NCBI RefSeq assembly: GCF_004011695.2
Contig: NC_082416.1
Coordinates: 1,302,001-1,366,000 of the forward strand
Source: Ascochyta rabiei
Lineage: Eukaryota; Ascomycota; Dothideomycetes; Pleosporales; Didymellaceae
Direction of reading: 5' to 3'
DNA length: 64,000 bases
Shown: piece after piece, positions 33,500 to 44,915 of the stretch
Numbering within the stretch: the stretch's first letter is position 1
Layout of the letters: every line of letters starts with the position of its first letter
The notes under the pieces: generated by a model
Told to the model about the DNA's origin: nothing
What the model saw: the letters and a program-made list of their open reading frames with translations, nothing else
The model's database searches: none
Position numbers and translations under genes: made by a program

Positions 33500-34097
33500 A
33501 TGTCCTCCACCAAGAAGGCCTCCGGCAAGACCCAGCGCAGCGCCATCGCTGACGTTGTCGCCCGCGAATACACGATCCACCTCCACAAGCGCGTATGTTG
33601 ATTCAGTTTGTTGAAGTCCATCAATGGCCGGCACTGTGGGGGCGGGCACTCGACCAGACCGATCACGCTGGTTCGAGTGTCTGCTTCCGCGGTGCGGGTA
33701 TCGGGCGGAAGACTGAAGGAGAACATGAGGCTGATAGCGATACAGGTCCACGGCGTCAGCTTCAAGAAGAGGGCTCCCCGCGCCATCAAGGAGATCCGTG
33801 CTTTCGCCGAGAAGGCCATGGTACGTGGACACGCAGCTCGCGCTAGACGTGATTGTACACTGCGCTGTGAACATGGCTAACACCGCCCAGGGCACCTCCG
33901 ACGTCCGCCTCGACCCCCAGCTGAACAAGAAGGTCTGGGAGTCCGGCATCAAGGGTGTTCCTTTCCGCCTCCGTGTCCGCATCTCGCGTAAGCGTAACGA
34001 CGAGGACGGCGCCAAGGAGAAGCTCTACTCGTACGTCCAGGCCGTCAACGTCAAGGACCCCAAGGGTCTCCACACCCAGGTCGTCGAGGACGCTTAG
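33500..34097 (+). CDS. RPL31: 60S ribosomal protein eL31
   Basis: Three exons, 33500-33592, 33746-33820 and 33891-34097, give 124 residues, the expected eL31 length. Diagnostic parts are VVAREYTIHLHKRVHGVSFK, KKRAPRAIKEIRAFAEKAMG, TSDVRLDPQLNKKVW and VRISRKRNDEDGAKEKLYSY. The protein sits near the polypeptide exit tunnel of the large subunit. The reading frame is kept exactly at both joins. The first coding intron is 153 nt; I looked for box C/D snoRNA signals in it and saw none that were convincing. Confidence 0.97.
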
Positions 34098-34840
34098 ATG
34101 CGTCTTCATCTTGGGAGGACTAGACTATGATGCATATCAAAAGCATGGCGTTCCGGCGGGTTGCCCAGTAGCTACATTCTAGGAGAGCGAAAGGCTTGTG
34201 AAATGATACCTAAATGACATTCATGCCCGCCATGTTGATACTCAACTATTTCAACTGCACAGTGACCAGATTTCCGTGCACTGTCGTCAACTCTCGATAT
34301 TGTTGCAGAGATGGTCGAGTACGAAGCTCCAACAAGACACAGCACGCCCGCGTCTGCAAAGGAGCTAGCCTTTGGTGTCGCACCGCACACGATGCTGAAC
34401 ACCAGTTCGCATTTTCGGAACTCGGTCCTCCGCACCGCTCGCATGCGTAAGCACGACTAGTCGCTGCTCCGAATCGGGCGATCAAGTAAGCAGCCACGGC
34501 TCCCTCTACACCAGCATCTGCAGCTCGGACAACATGGAGCCGAAGCGCAGCAACGACCAGCGCCGCTTGCTAAGCCACGGCAACTCGGTGAATCGTCGAC
34601 GCGGTGTAGTGCAGTGATGCAGCGTTTTGTTTATAGAGCACTCTGATGCTGTTGGGGAATCCTTCGTTTCACACACACACACGGATCATCTTTCATCGCC
34701 GCTGGTGTATCTTGACGTCAAGTCTACTATACTGCTAACGCTATTATCTACTTACCTGCTTCTACCTGCTTCTACCCACCTCACCTCACCTCACCTCCCC
34801 GACCATCTCACCTCACCCAAGAAACCCCCAGAACCCCAAA
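34098..34840. other. intergenic region
   Basis: 743 bp between eL31 and the DUF1857 gene; short ACAC and CACCT repeats only (about 34671-34682 and 34778-34797). No gene supported. Confidence 0.5.
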
Positions 34841-35510
34841 ATGGTCACCCTCCACATCTCGCACACGGCCCCCCTCAACCCGCCCTCCACCACGCCAGCC
34901 CTCGCCATCGAGCAGCTCTGGGCCGGGCTGCAGCGCAAAGTGCGGCACGCGGAGGAGTTTGTGCCTGTGATTGCGAGCTGCACGGTGCTGGAGGAGAGAG
35001 ACGACGGGACGGTGGTGCGCGACGTGGTGTTCAAGGCGGGTGCGGGGCCTAGGGAGCGCGCGCGGGAGGTGGTGAGGGAGTTTTGGCCATCGTGGGTAGG
35101 TTGATTGTTCTTGTTTTGTTTTGTTTTGTTTTGTTTTGTTTTGTTTTGTTTTGTTTTGTTTTGTTTTGTTTTGTTTTGTTTTGTTTTGTTTTGTTTTGTC
35201 TTATCCCATCCTGTCCTATCCCACCCATCCCACCCATCCCACCCCATCTCCAATCCCCGCGCACTGCCCTGACACGGCACAGGTCGACTTCGAGCAAGAA
35301 GACGGCACGCACATCCGCAACGTCATCTCCGAGGGCGCAGCAGGCGAGCTATACATGACGTACATGTTCGAGTTCAACCTGCCGCATGTGCAGCAGGGCG
35401 AGAGCGCCGAGGTGGAGGACGAGCGCCGGAGGCTGAAGGGCATGGCGAGGATGGCGGTCGAGAAGAGTATCGAGACGATTCGCGCTATGGTGCGGGATGG
35501 GAGGATTTGA
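34841..35510 (+). CDS. DUF1857 (SRPBCC-fold) protein
   Basis: Two exons, 34841-35095 and 35283-35510 (160 aa, the usual family length). The order of blocks matches the fungal DUF1857 family of START-like proteins: LNPPSTTPALAIEQLWAGLQ, KVRHAEEFVPVIASCTVLEE, DVVFKAGAGPRERAREVV, then after the splice VDFEQEDGTHIRNVISEG and YMTYMFEFNLPHVQQGESAE. The fold suggests a hydrophobic ligand pocket; no ligand is known to me. The intron of 187 nt contains a large TTTTG repeat, several times the length of other introns here. Confidence 0.85.
35107..35199. repeat. TTTTG pentanucleotide repeat, about 18 copies, within an intron
   Basis: A near-perfect array fills half of the only intron of the DUF1857 gene. 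It generates spurious open frames on both strands. Confidence 0.95.
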
Positions 35511-35794
35511 AGGGTGGAGAGGGTGTGATTGAGTTCCGCTTTTCGATGGCGAGGCTGTGGATGCGGTTTGCCGGGCTGCTGTTCGTGCTGGAATCGAGAC
35601 TTGGTTTGGCTCTGGTGTCATGCCATGTGGAGACGCGGAAGGTGGTTGGGTTGAGTACGTGTCGATGATCTGTTCACTGCATGGTAAACGTGGTAAACGC
35701 GGTCGATGCTTCAAAGCATGATCTGTATTTCAACTCTACAAGAACCCCCCAAAAAAAAAAAAAAAAAAAAAAAGGAACTTGGTTGTAACCCCCA

Positions 35795-37558
35795 CTACCA
35801 CATCCTCTCCCAGCAGCGCCTCCACATGGGCATCTCAGCCAGTCTCGCTCTAACGTTCTCCTCGATCCCGCCCTCCTCCCACTCCCTGCACTCCTCATCA
35901 ATGGCCGCCTTGCCCGTCACGAAATCCGCCTCGGCAGGGACGACAAACGACGTGCGCTTAAACACCTTCCAGAAGACGAACACAAAGAGGGAGAACCAGG
36001 CGCCGAAGTAGCTGGTGACGAAGCCCTGGATGCTAAACGGCACAAGCGTGTCGTAGCCGATGAAGACAATCATCAGCAGGCCGAGCACAAGCGCAAAGTA
36101 CGCCGTGTACGGCGTCAAGGGCGCCGCGTACGGGAGCAGACGGGCGTCCAACTTCTGCGCCACCCGCGCCCGGTGCCAGCCAATGTACGTCCACAGCATG
36201 CCGACGTAGGTGCACACGAGGGCGCACGTGGTCAGGCCGACGAACCAGTAGAAGACCTCGACCGCGTTGTTGGAACTCACCAGGAACGTGAGGCAGGTGA
36301 TGAGCGACACGAAGCCGACCGCGTAGATGGGCACGCCGGCTTTGGTGCAGGTGAGGAAGAACTTGGGCGCCTGCCCGTCGCGCGCGAGCCCGTACAGCGT
36401 GCGGCTGGAGGCGTAGAGGTACGCGTTTCCGCAGGACCAGCCGGAGAGGAGGATGAGGAAGTTGATGAGGCCCGGGAGGCCCTTGATGCCGAGATTCGTG
36501 ATGCCGACGACCCACGGCGAGGCCGCGGCGCCGGGCTGGCTGGCTTCGATGGCGCCGAGCAGGCGGTCGTCGCGCGACGAGCAGATGATGCCTACGGCGA
36601 GCACGCCGAAGACGTAGAAGCCCACCAGCCGGTAGAAGATGAGCTTGGCCACGCGCGGGATCGTGCGCCGCGGGTTCTGGATCTCCCCTGCCGCGAGGCA
36701 GATCATGTCTGGGCCGGCGATGGTGAAGGCGGCGTAGATGCAGACACTCCAGAAGCCGCAGAAGCGTCCCGTAGCCCCCTCGGCGTAGTAGGCGTGGATG
36801 GCGTTCCCGCCCGTCCAGTAGCGGAAGCCGTATCGGTCGTTCCGCGGATTCCCCCCGAGCATGGTGATGAAAGTGAGCAGAACCAAACCGATCAGGAGCA
36901 GGACCTTTGTGCTGGCCATGACGAACTCGGACTCGCCATACCACTTGACGGCGACGACGTTCAGGAAGATGCAAACCACCATGGTCATGGCGATCCACAC
37001 AGCCGGATTGACATCTGTGTTCCAGTACTGCATCACGGTCGCCACGGCGGAGTACTCTGTGCAAACCAACATGACCCCAGCGAAGAAGTACGTCCAACCT
37101 ATGGCGAAGCCCAGCGCGGGATCCACGAAGCGGGCCGCGAGCTCGAAGATGGCCCCGCGGAGAGGCAGGTAAGCGCACATTTCCGCGACGCAGAGGTAGG
37201 CGGGCCAGACGAAGAGCACGCCCCAGAACATGTAGCCCAGGACGAGGGAGAGGGGCCCAGCCTTGCTGAGCGAGGATCCGATTCCCACGAAAAGACCAGT
37301 GCCGATGGATCCTGGGCGTTGTCAGTTGGTAGCTGAGGAGGGTTGAATCCTCGCAGTGTACACACCTCCAATAGCCATGAGCTGAACGTGGCGCGGCGAG
37401 AGCCCCCGCTGCGTCTGCCCGTACTTTGCCAGCTCCGCGGCAGTGAAATGGCAATTATCCACGACTCCACCCTTGACTTCACCGTCATACTGCGACGAGG
37501 CCACCTCGGCGGTCTTGGAGGCGCTGGTCGCACGCGCGATTTCCGGATCGAGACCCAT
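35795..37558 (-). CDS. amino-acid permease (APC/YAT family)
   Basis: Two exons, 37366-37558 and 35795-37311 (569 aa). The N-terminal cytoplasmic tail leads into the family signature RGLSPRHVQLMAIGGSIGTG, formed across the splice, followed by LFVGIGSSLSKAGPLSLVLG. About twelve membrane spans are visible. The consensus region for fungal amino-acid permeases is also present in LCVAEMCAYLPLRGAIFELA and later in SRTLYGLARDGQAPKFF. Plasma-membrane proton symport of amino acids is the family role; specificity cannot be read. The C-terminal tail is acidic (AIDEECREWEEGG). The 3' end is followed by a long A run on the plus strand (about 35751-35773). Confidence 0.93.
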
Positions 37559-38573
37559 GATGCCAGCCAGTCAGTCACGAGGGGCCGGGATACGGGTGTG
37601 GTAAGGAGAAGCCGTGAGATGGACCGGAGACGATGAACAGATCCGAAGACAAAGCGCCATGCATCCATGTTTTATACACGCGCGAGCGTGCATCTGCGTC
37701 GCCATGCCATGTCATGACTTGTAATCTCTCTCTCTCACCCCCCCGACCACCACTAGAATCTCCGGCGCCCACGACACCGCATGAACCTAGGCGTTTGCCA
37801 AGAGATAGTCCGCTGCCGTATCGCATCGCTATACACACACGTCGATGACAAGCGGGATAGAGGTCTTGGCCACGCCCAGGGTGAAGGAGCGGTATCGTCG
37901 TTTCGCAACGCTGGCGCTGCTACCTACCAATCACCGGACTCCTTGCCTCGGGTTGCGGAGGGCGTGCGGTCTCGCCCGGCACGGGCTTGTGTGCGCTGAA
38001 GCGGTCTCGACGACGGACTTATCTGTGCGTTGGGAGTAGCTTATCGCGGCGGTGATTGCGGGGAGAGATGAGAGGTGCTGGGGTGGCTTGATAGCAGACG
38101 CATTTAACGCCGGCCAATTAGGACGTGTTCGAGTACCAGCTTTCACTCTTAGTGTGAGGTGAGCAAACGTCAAGCGTCCGTGTCTGCGATCCGACTTGGA
38201 CGTTTTCAAGTTGTGCAAGAGTTCTCTCTCACTTGGCACATTAGTAGCGAGCTGCGAAGGCTATGCCCACCCACTTGTTCTACTAAGATGATGCAATCTC
38301 TAGATTTCCTTTGCGTACACACGATACTTTACATGTACAACTAGATAGGCACTGATGAAATAGAATCCATCATCTGAGCATAGTCTCGCAAGCTCGTCAC
38401 CAATATACATACAGATGTGAATGTTTGCGTACATGCAAACGCCGCTGTGGGGACGATAGGTATCTTAGCAACTACCGACTCAGACGCCACGAGAAACAAC
38501 GCGCCGATTATGCAACCATATACAAGATGCTCCACTCACCAAGTCTACACACACACGCACAGCTTCGAGTCGT
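37559..38573. other. intergenic region
   Basis: 1 kb between the permease start and the GUT2 stop, both on the minus strand. No repeat, RNA gene or supportable ORF seen. Confidence 0.5.
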
Positions 38574-40878
38574 CTATTTGTTGGCGGGCGAGTCCTTGCC
38601 AACTACCGGGTTATGCCCCTGCGCGTACTTGGAGTCGCTCTCGAGCAGCTCCTCGGGCTTGTCTGCAAACCCACGATTTAGCGCAATTCCCATGTCAAAC
38701 AGATCAGCACAGTGCTGGAGATCAGACTCACCATGGCGTGCGTAGAGCTGGTACTCCTCGTCGGCGTACTTGCCTACCTTCCCGCTCTCGACGTCCTTGC
38801 GCGTCAGGCTGAGCTTGTTCTTGGGCAGGCCCATGGAGCCGAGGAACTCGACTCCGTTCTTGAACTCGGTGTCCTTGCGCTTGCTGTCCCACTTCAGCTC
38901 GTCGGCCATGATGTCGATGACGCGGGGCAGGGCTTCGAGCGAGGCTTGCGCGTTCAAAAAGGCAAGACGCATGCGGCGAGCGATGACGTCGGTGGCGGTT
39001 TGCGCGTACTCGTGGCGGACGGCGTAGCGGACCTCACCGTCGACGTAGGGGTACAGCTCGGAAATCTTCCTGCCGCGAACGGGGAAACGGGTCTCGGTGG
39101 GCTCGCAGAGCGCGGCAACGGTCCACGCGCGGTCGCCGTAGGCCTGGCAGAGGTACTTGGCTACATCCGTGTCGATGCCGTAGTGCTGGACCAGGTTGAT
39201 GAAGAGGGTCTTGGAGAATCCGTGGGCACCGACAAGGCGGACGCGGTGCGTCTGGCAGGTGCCGTCGAGGGGCGCCTCGTCCTTGACCTGTGTTCCGCTG
39301 ACCAGAGGTGCGTCCGAAAGAGCCTGAGGAGACAGCTTGAACTGCTTGATGGCCTCGTCAACGGTCTCCTCGGCCATCTGGCGGTACGTAGTCCACTTTC
39401 CACCAGAGCAGGTGAGCAGGCCAGAGTCAGACATGGTCACCAGGTGGTTGCGCACGAGACCCTCCGACTTGTCCTTGGACGGATCACGGACGAGGGGACG
39501 GATACCAGACCAGGCAGCCAGGACGTCGCCGCGCCTGACGTTGATCTCGGGCTGGAGGTAGCGCTTGACTTCCTTCAAGATCCACTCAATCTCGTCCTCG
39601 CCGGCAATGGGGTTCTGCTTGACATCGCAAGCCGTGTCTGTGGTGCCGGCAATCGTGTTACCCTGCCATGGCAGGAAGAAAATGACACGTCCGTCCGAGG
39701 TGTTGGGGTCGATCAGACCCATGTTGGCCGGGCTGAAGTAGCCGGGGAGGATGACGTGGACACCGGAGCTAGGCGCCACAATCTCCTGAACCTTCTGGTC
39801 GTCCATCTTGCGGATGGAGTCGGTGAAGGGACCAGTGGCATTGATGACTCCCTTGGCCCTGATGGTGAATTCCTCGGCCTTGTTGCCGTCCAGCTCTGTG
39901 ACGAGGTCCTTTGCGGTGGCGCCGTTGAGCTTGCCGTCGGCATCCTTTGTGAGACCGGTGACCTCGACATGGCTGACAACGGTGGCGCCGTACAGAGCTG
40001 CTGTCATGGCCAGAGAGACGTTCATGCGGGAATCGTTGTGGGCGCCGTCGTAGTAGACCAGAGCGCCGAAAAGACCCTCCTTCTTCAGCATGGGGAAGGC
40101 ATCCAGCGCCTTGCTCTTGGTCATGTAGTAGGAGCTCTCAATGTTCTCGGAACCGGCGAGGAAGTCGTAGAACTTGGTGCCGGCCCAGAAGTAGGGCGCC
40201 TGCCACCACTTCTGGATGGGGATCATGATGGGGAGCCATTGCGAGAGATGCGGTGCCGTGTCCAAGAAGTAGCGGCGCTCGCGGAGGGCTTCGACGACGA
40301 GGGCGTATCTGGGGGTGGGGTGGTTAGCGGTTGCAGAGGGCTGCCTGGTGCCTGGCTCTGCGCACTCACTGGTTGTAGTCCAGGTTCCAGACGGCCTTTT
40401 CGAGATATCGGACGCCGCCGTGCACCAGCTTCGTGCTCTTGCTGCTGGTGCCGCTGCTGAAGTCGTCGCGCTCGACCATGGCGACCTTGAGGCCTCGTGT
40501 GACGGCATCGAGCGCGATACCAGCACCCGTCGCACCGCCACCGATGACCAGCAGATCGTACTCGTCCTGCTCGGGCTTGGCCTCGGGCGGAGCCACGGTG
40601 CCGGTCAGCAGGTGCTTGGCCTTGGCCGCGACCTGCGCGACGACGCCTCCGCTGGCCTTGAGCTTGGCGATCTGCTCCTCGCGCGAGATGACGTTGGGGA
40701 ACCGGGGTGGGTTGAAGACGCCGCCCTCGCCGTACGTGGGCGGTGGCACCGCGGCAGCTTCTGTGCCGGGGATGTCTCGCGGGCGGACGACGGTGTAGAG
40801 GGCTGCACTGCCAGCCAGACCAGCACCAGCCGCGTAGGCAAGCGGCTTGAGGAAGCGACTCGAGCGTCGTGCAGCCAT
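38574..40878 (-). CDS. GUT2: mitochondrial FAD-dependent glycerol-3-phosphate dehydrogenase
   Basis: Oxidises glycerol 3-phosphate to dihydroxyacetone phosphate at the inner membrane, passing electrons to ubiquinone. Three exons: 40370-40878, 38732-40308 and 38574-38662 (724 aa). A membrane segment lies near the N-terminus (about 14-32). The FAD-binding GxGxxG is at 111-120 ([10 protein letters not shown]), with [20 protein letters not shown] and [20 protein letters not shown] across the first join. [14 protein letters not shown] and [18 protein letters not shown] are further family blocks. The second intron (38663-38731) is 69 nt with no in-frame stop, so unspliced reading adds 23 residues; splicing gives [12 protein letters not shown]. 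Confidence 0.95.
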
Positions 40879-42855
40879 GACGCGCTATCCGCTGGCGTGC
40901 TGAGGTGGGAGGGTCGAGAGGAAGAGGAGGGGGATGCGGAGCTCTAGCACGGCCGCGTGGTGCAGGGAGATGGTGGTGGTGGTGGTGGTGGTGGTAGTGG
41001 TGGTAGTGGTGGTAGTGGTACAAGGGAGCCTGAGGGAGGCTGAGGGAGCTGCGTGTCCAAATAGCCGGGACAAGAGGTGAACGCTCAATCTACACGTCCC
41101 ATGGTCAGCCGGCCGCGCACTTCTTCTTCTCCAATCGGACGCGCTGCTTGCTCCCGGTGCTCGCAAAAGGGCAGTGTGCAGCCAGCAACACGGCCATGCA
41201 GGCGTCGGAATCGCGCGCCCGACTCGAAACGCACACAACGTACCTCGCGTTTTTTCCAACACAACCAAAACGCCCCAGCGCGGAAGACAGGAATTTTTCC
41301 GGGGAAGTGCGGCGTGGAGGAGGCGCTGAGATGGGGAGAGAATGGAGTCTGAAAGCTTTGAACGACGACCGCTCCCGATGACGCGTGGGTTCGCGTTTCG
41401 GTGGAGCGCCGCCCCACTTGTCCACCTCCCAGTCCGCCTCCCACGCCTCCCAGTCCGCCTCCCAGGTACCGCGTGGGCGTCGACTCGCTGCCTCCAACGC
41501 CGTCGTCTGGTCGTCTGGTCGTCTGCTGCGGCTAACGCCTGTTGACCTCGACGATCACGCAAGGATTTTGGCGGCGGCCAATGCTCTGGCCGCGGTGCTC
41601 TCTCGACGCCGTCTGGTCCCCTCGACGCTTGCTCGTCACGCTCAACCGTGAATCATGCTGCTGTTGCACCGACCCACCGATCGTCGGCTGCCCCCACGTC
41701 GGAATGCCGAGTGCCGGCAAGCCAGCAGAGCCTCCTGCTCGCCTCCTGCGCGCCTACGCGCCTGCGCGCCTGACAGCAGGTGGAGAAGTGGTGGGGAAGT
41801 GGTGGGGAATTACATCGTGACGCCGTCATGGCGGGAAAAACAATGAACAAGTTTCGCATCGCGTCGTGTCATGTTTGCACATGGCCATCTGACACTGGAA
41901 TCCCGGTGTTGTGCTGTTGTTGATGCCAGCCATGTTGCAGTCTCCAACGTCCATCCCAAGCACCTCCATCCACCCCCCGACATTCCATCCACCTTCCCCT
42001 CACTCCCTTCTACACCGCGGCCGTAAGCCCCCAGCCCAGCCCAGCCCAGCCCAGCTGACCCAACAAACCCAACGGCCGTCAATGCATGCATCACGCAGCG
42101 AGAGAGTGTGTGACCTGATCCAAGCTCACGACGAGACTCGGCCGTTTCACCGCGCACGTGGGCTCTCTCCAGCCAGGGACCCTCCTGGCACGACAAGACA
42201 CGACACGCCACGAGCGAAATGCGTGAAATAACCACCAAAGAATAAAATAATATAAACTCAGATGATGAATGATGAATGATAACATCTCCCACCTACAAAA
42301 TGCGTAGAAATGGAAAGAAGGCCAGGAGATGATGGCCTTCCCAGCAGACGGCAGGTGGCTGCAAACAGCAAGACGACATTGAGATCTCCAAAGGAGAGGG
42401 AAGCTCTATACTCGGCCGTTTGGAGAGGTCTGATGGATCAAGACGCGAATCGGGCGTGCCTGTATCGTATTGTGTACGCCTGCATACACTCTATATCAAC
42501 TACAGCTTCTTCTATATTTAGGCTCGGTGTAACTAGCCACTCTGGGTCCTCCCTGATCATTCTACACTGCCTGACTTCTACTTTACCTCTCTCCGTCCTG
42601 ACCATTCTACACTGCCTGGCCATTATACATTGCCTGACCATTCTACACTGCCTGGCCATTCTACACTGCCTGACTCCTACTTTACCTCTCCATCCTGACC
42701 ATTCTAAACTGCCTGACCATTCTACACTGCCTGACCATTCTACACTGCCTGGCCATTCTACACTGCCTGACTCCTACTTTACCTCTCCATCCTGACCATT
42801 CTACACTGCCAAGATTGCTAGTACTAGTGGCAGCTCCTGCTGTTCTAAGAAACGC
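40879..42855. other. intergenic region with minisatellite
   Basis: About 2 kb between GUT2 and FOL3, same strand. GGTGGT-type repeats lie just upstream of GUT2 (about 40971-41018); CCCAG repeats at about 42031-42055; an 18-bp minisatellite near the FOL3 stop. No gene supported. Confidence 0.55.
42555..42812. repeat. 18-bp minisatellite with longer-period structure
   Basis: The unit TGACCATTCTACACTGCC recurs about ten times, broken by a block CTTTACCTCTCC that itself recurs at 42579, 42681 and 42777. So short units are nested in a repeat of roughly 100 bp. It lies just past the FOL3 stop. Confidence 0.9.
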
Positions 42856-44333
42856 TTATCTAGAGAAGAGAGCAGCCTTGACACGCTCACGTTCCTCGAC
42901 TTCCACGTTCAGGATCCACTCTCTGTCGGCTGCGGCGGCGTCGTCAGTGTCTGTCCACCAAGTCTTGGAAGACCGTGGTCGCAGTTCGCGATGAAAGTCG
43001 CCCACGAGATAGAGACTGCCGGTCAGAACTATAGGCGTCCAGTCGGCCGATGGGTCCATCATGTACTTTGCTGCACTGAGAGCTCGCAGTGCGCCAAGAA
43101 CAGGCACGTGTATACCAGTGATCTGGGGCTCAACAGCCTTGGCGACCTCGAGCAACTCCTTTGCATCCATCGGCTTGACCCAGGGCATGCCGTCGACCGG
43201 GCCGAAAGCGGTCGTAATCACGCGGTCCCCCGGTTTGAGCAATTTGGCGAGGTAGTCGCGAGCCTCTTTGCCTTGGGTCATCGCCAGCACCCATGTAACC
43301 GGCCATCCAGAGGCTGGCCGAGTTTCAGCAGGTGTCTGGCCGAATCTGAGGTTTTCGCGGACGAACTCGTCCAGTGCTACCGCAGCATCGGGGTTGTGAG
43401 CCCCGTCTACCAGCACTTGGTTTTTCCTCTCGGCTGCGTGTCTGAAAACGGGAGGGACCTGAACCATTTCTTGCCGCCCATGATGGCGTTCCTTCACTTT
43501 GGCCAACAGCGTCTTGCTGATGTCTACGGGCCGCATGGGCTGGCCCATACTCTCCAACGTCTGCATGGCCGCAACGACAGCCATCTTGATATTCTCTTGC
43601 TGGAACGATGGCGCGCTTCTGGTGATGCGGCCCCATTCCGCCGACTCATACAGCCCGTCTTGCAGGTCGAAGCTGCGAGTGGACAGCTGAGGCCCTGCCC
43701 CCATCTCTTTTGCATGGTCATTGATGGCGTTGATAACGTTTGCTTCGTTTGCAGAGCTGATGAGATAGGGGACTTTGGGCCTGAGGATGCCCGCTTTGTG
43801 GCCAGCGATTTCAGAAAGGGTACTGCCAAGAAACCCCTCGTGATCGCGAGCAATCTTCGAGATGACGGACACAGCTTGGTTGTTGAGCATGTTGGTGGAG
43901 TCGAGCGTGCCGCCCATGCCCACTTCAACGACGCCGACTTGGACGTTCGCATCGTTGAAGAGTGTAAAGGCTGTGGCGGTCAATATCTCAAACGGCGAAG
44001 CGCCCATCTGGTGGCTTGCGTTCAACTTGAGAAAGTGGCTCTCGACCGTGCGGAACTTTTCTTGGGCGATGGGCTTCCCGTTGATGGAGATGCCATCCCA
44101 CCTGTGCTGTGTTAGTCGAAGACGCAAACCAGGTGAAAAGAAGCCTACCTATCTACCAGGTGCGGAGACGTGAACATGCCAACCTCGACGCCTCTCCCCA
44201 CAAGCAACGAGGAAGCATGATGGCAGATGGAGCCTTTGCCATTGGTGCCTGCGACATGAATGGCACGCCATGGGAACTGGACGTTCTTGAGGAGGGCGGC
44301 AATGCGTTCCAGTCCTGGCTGGATCTTCGCCAT
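42856..44333 (-). CDS. FOL3: dihydrofolate synthase
   Basis: Two exons, 44149-44333 and 42856-44101 (476 aa). Adds the first glutamate to dihydropteroate in folate synthesis. The ATP-binding P-loop is near residue 30 (HVAGTNGKGSICHHASSLL). Then come FTSPHLVDRWDGISINGKPI across the splice, VGVVEVGMGGTLDSTNML, ISKIARDHEGFLGSTLSEIA, HKAGILRPKVP, and the C-terminal VLVDGAHNPDAA. The short length and the missing mitochondrial leader favour Fol3 over folylpolyglutamate synthase (Met7). The mid-domain metal and Mur-ligase features agree. The acceptor lies 10 bp after a CTAAC branch point. Confidence 0.92.
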
Positions 44334-44831
44334 CGAGCCTCGTCAGGGGATCATAGGCAGCCGCACGAAGTAGCTAGCACCGGGCACGCGTGAAGCCAGC
44401 CAGTGGTTGCGTGCAGACGACGACTGGCCGGAGAGGCGTGAGAAAGGTCATGCTCGCCGAAGCAGGCAACGGCGTCTTGGCAGTCACGTCTGCGTCGTCG
44501 GCGCGCGAACGAGGCTGATTGCCTCGAGGGCGGGGCAGGCCAGCGCGTATCAGACGTCGGCAATCGGCAGCTGCCATGTGTGCGACCGTGAAGACGCTGC
44601 ACCGCTGTTCTCCTTGTGCGTGTTGGCGTGACCCGTCTGCACTGGCTCAGTCTGGCTGCATGCACAACGACGAACGTGAGGATCCAGCCTCGTTTCGACC
44701 GTTGCAGACTAGCGCGGCTAGGGTCGGGAACGCTCGCTGCCCCGTCAGCCCCGAGCCCTCTCGCAGGCGCCGTGTCCGTTGTCCATCACCACCGCATCTT
44801 CGCAGCCTCCCGCCGCCCGCCCGCCTCGCCA

Positions 44832-44869
<38 letters not shown>

Positions 44870-44915
44870 CCCGCTCCCCGCTCTCCACCCACCTGCCCGC
44901 TCCCTTGCGCTCGCG
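44334..44915. other. divergent intergenic region (FOL3 / disordered protein)
   Basis: 582 bp between divergent starts. Contains a 7-bp CTCCGCT repeat (about 44836-44882) close to the plus-strand start. No gene. Confidence 0.5.

Noticed and set aside
33593..33745. snoRNA in the first coding intron of eL31
   Set aside because: A CTGA occurs near the 3' end but no box C or terminal stem was seen.
36173..37336. 387-codon plus-strand ORF opposite the amino-acid permease
   Set aside because: Antisense shadow; charged low-information peptide with no domain.
38712..40460. 582-codon plus-strand ORF opposite GUT2
   Set aside because: Shadow of a G+C-rich conserved gene; composition mirrors the antisense of GUT2.
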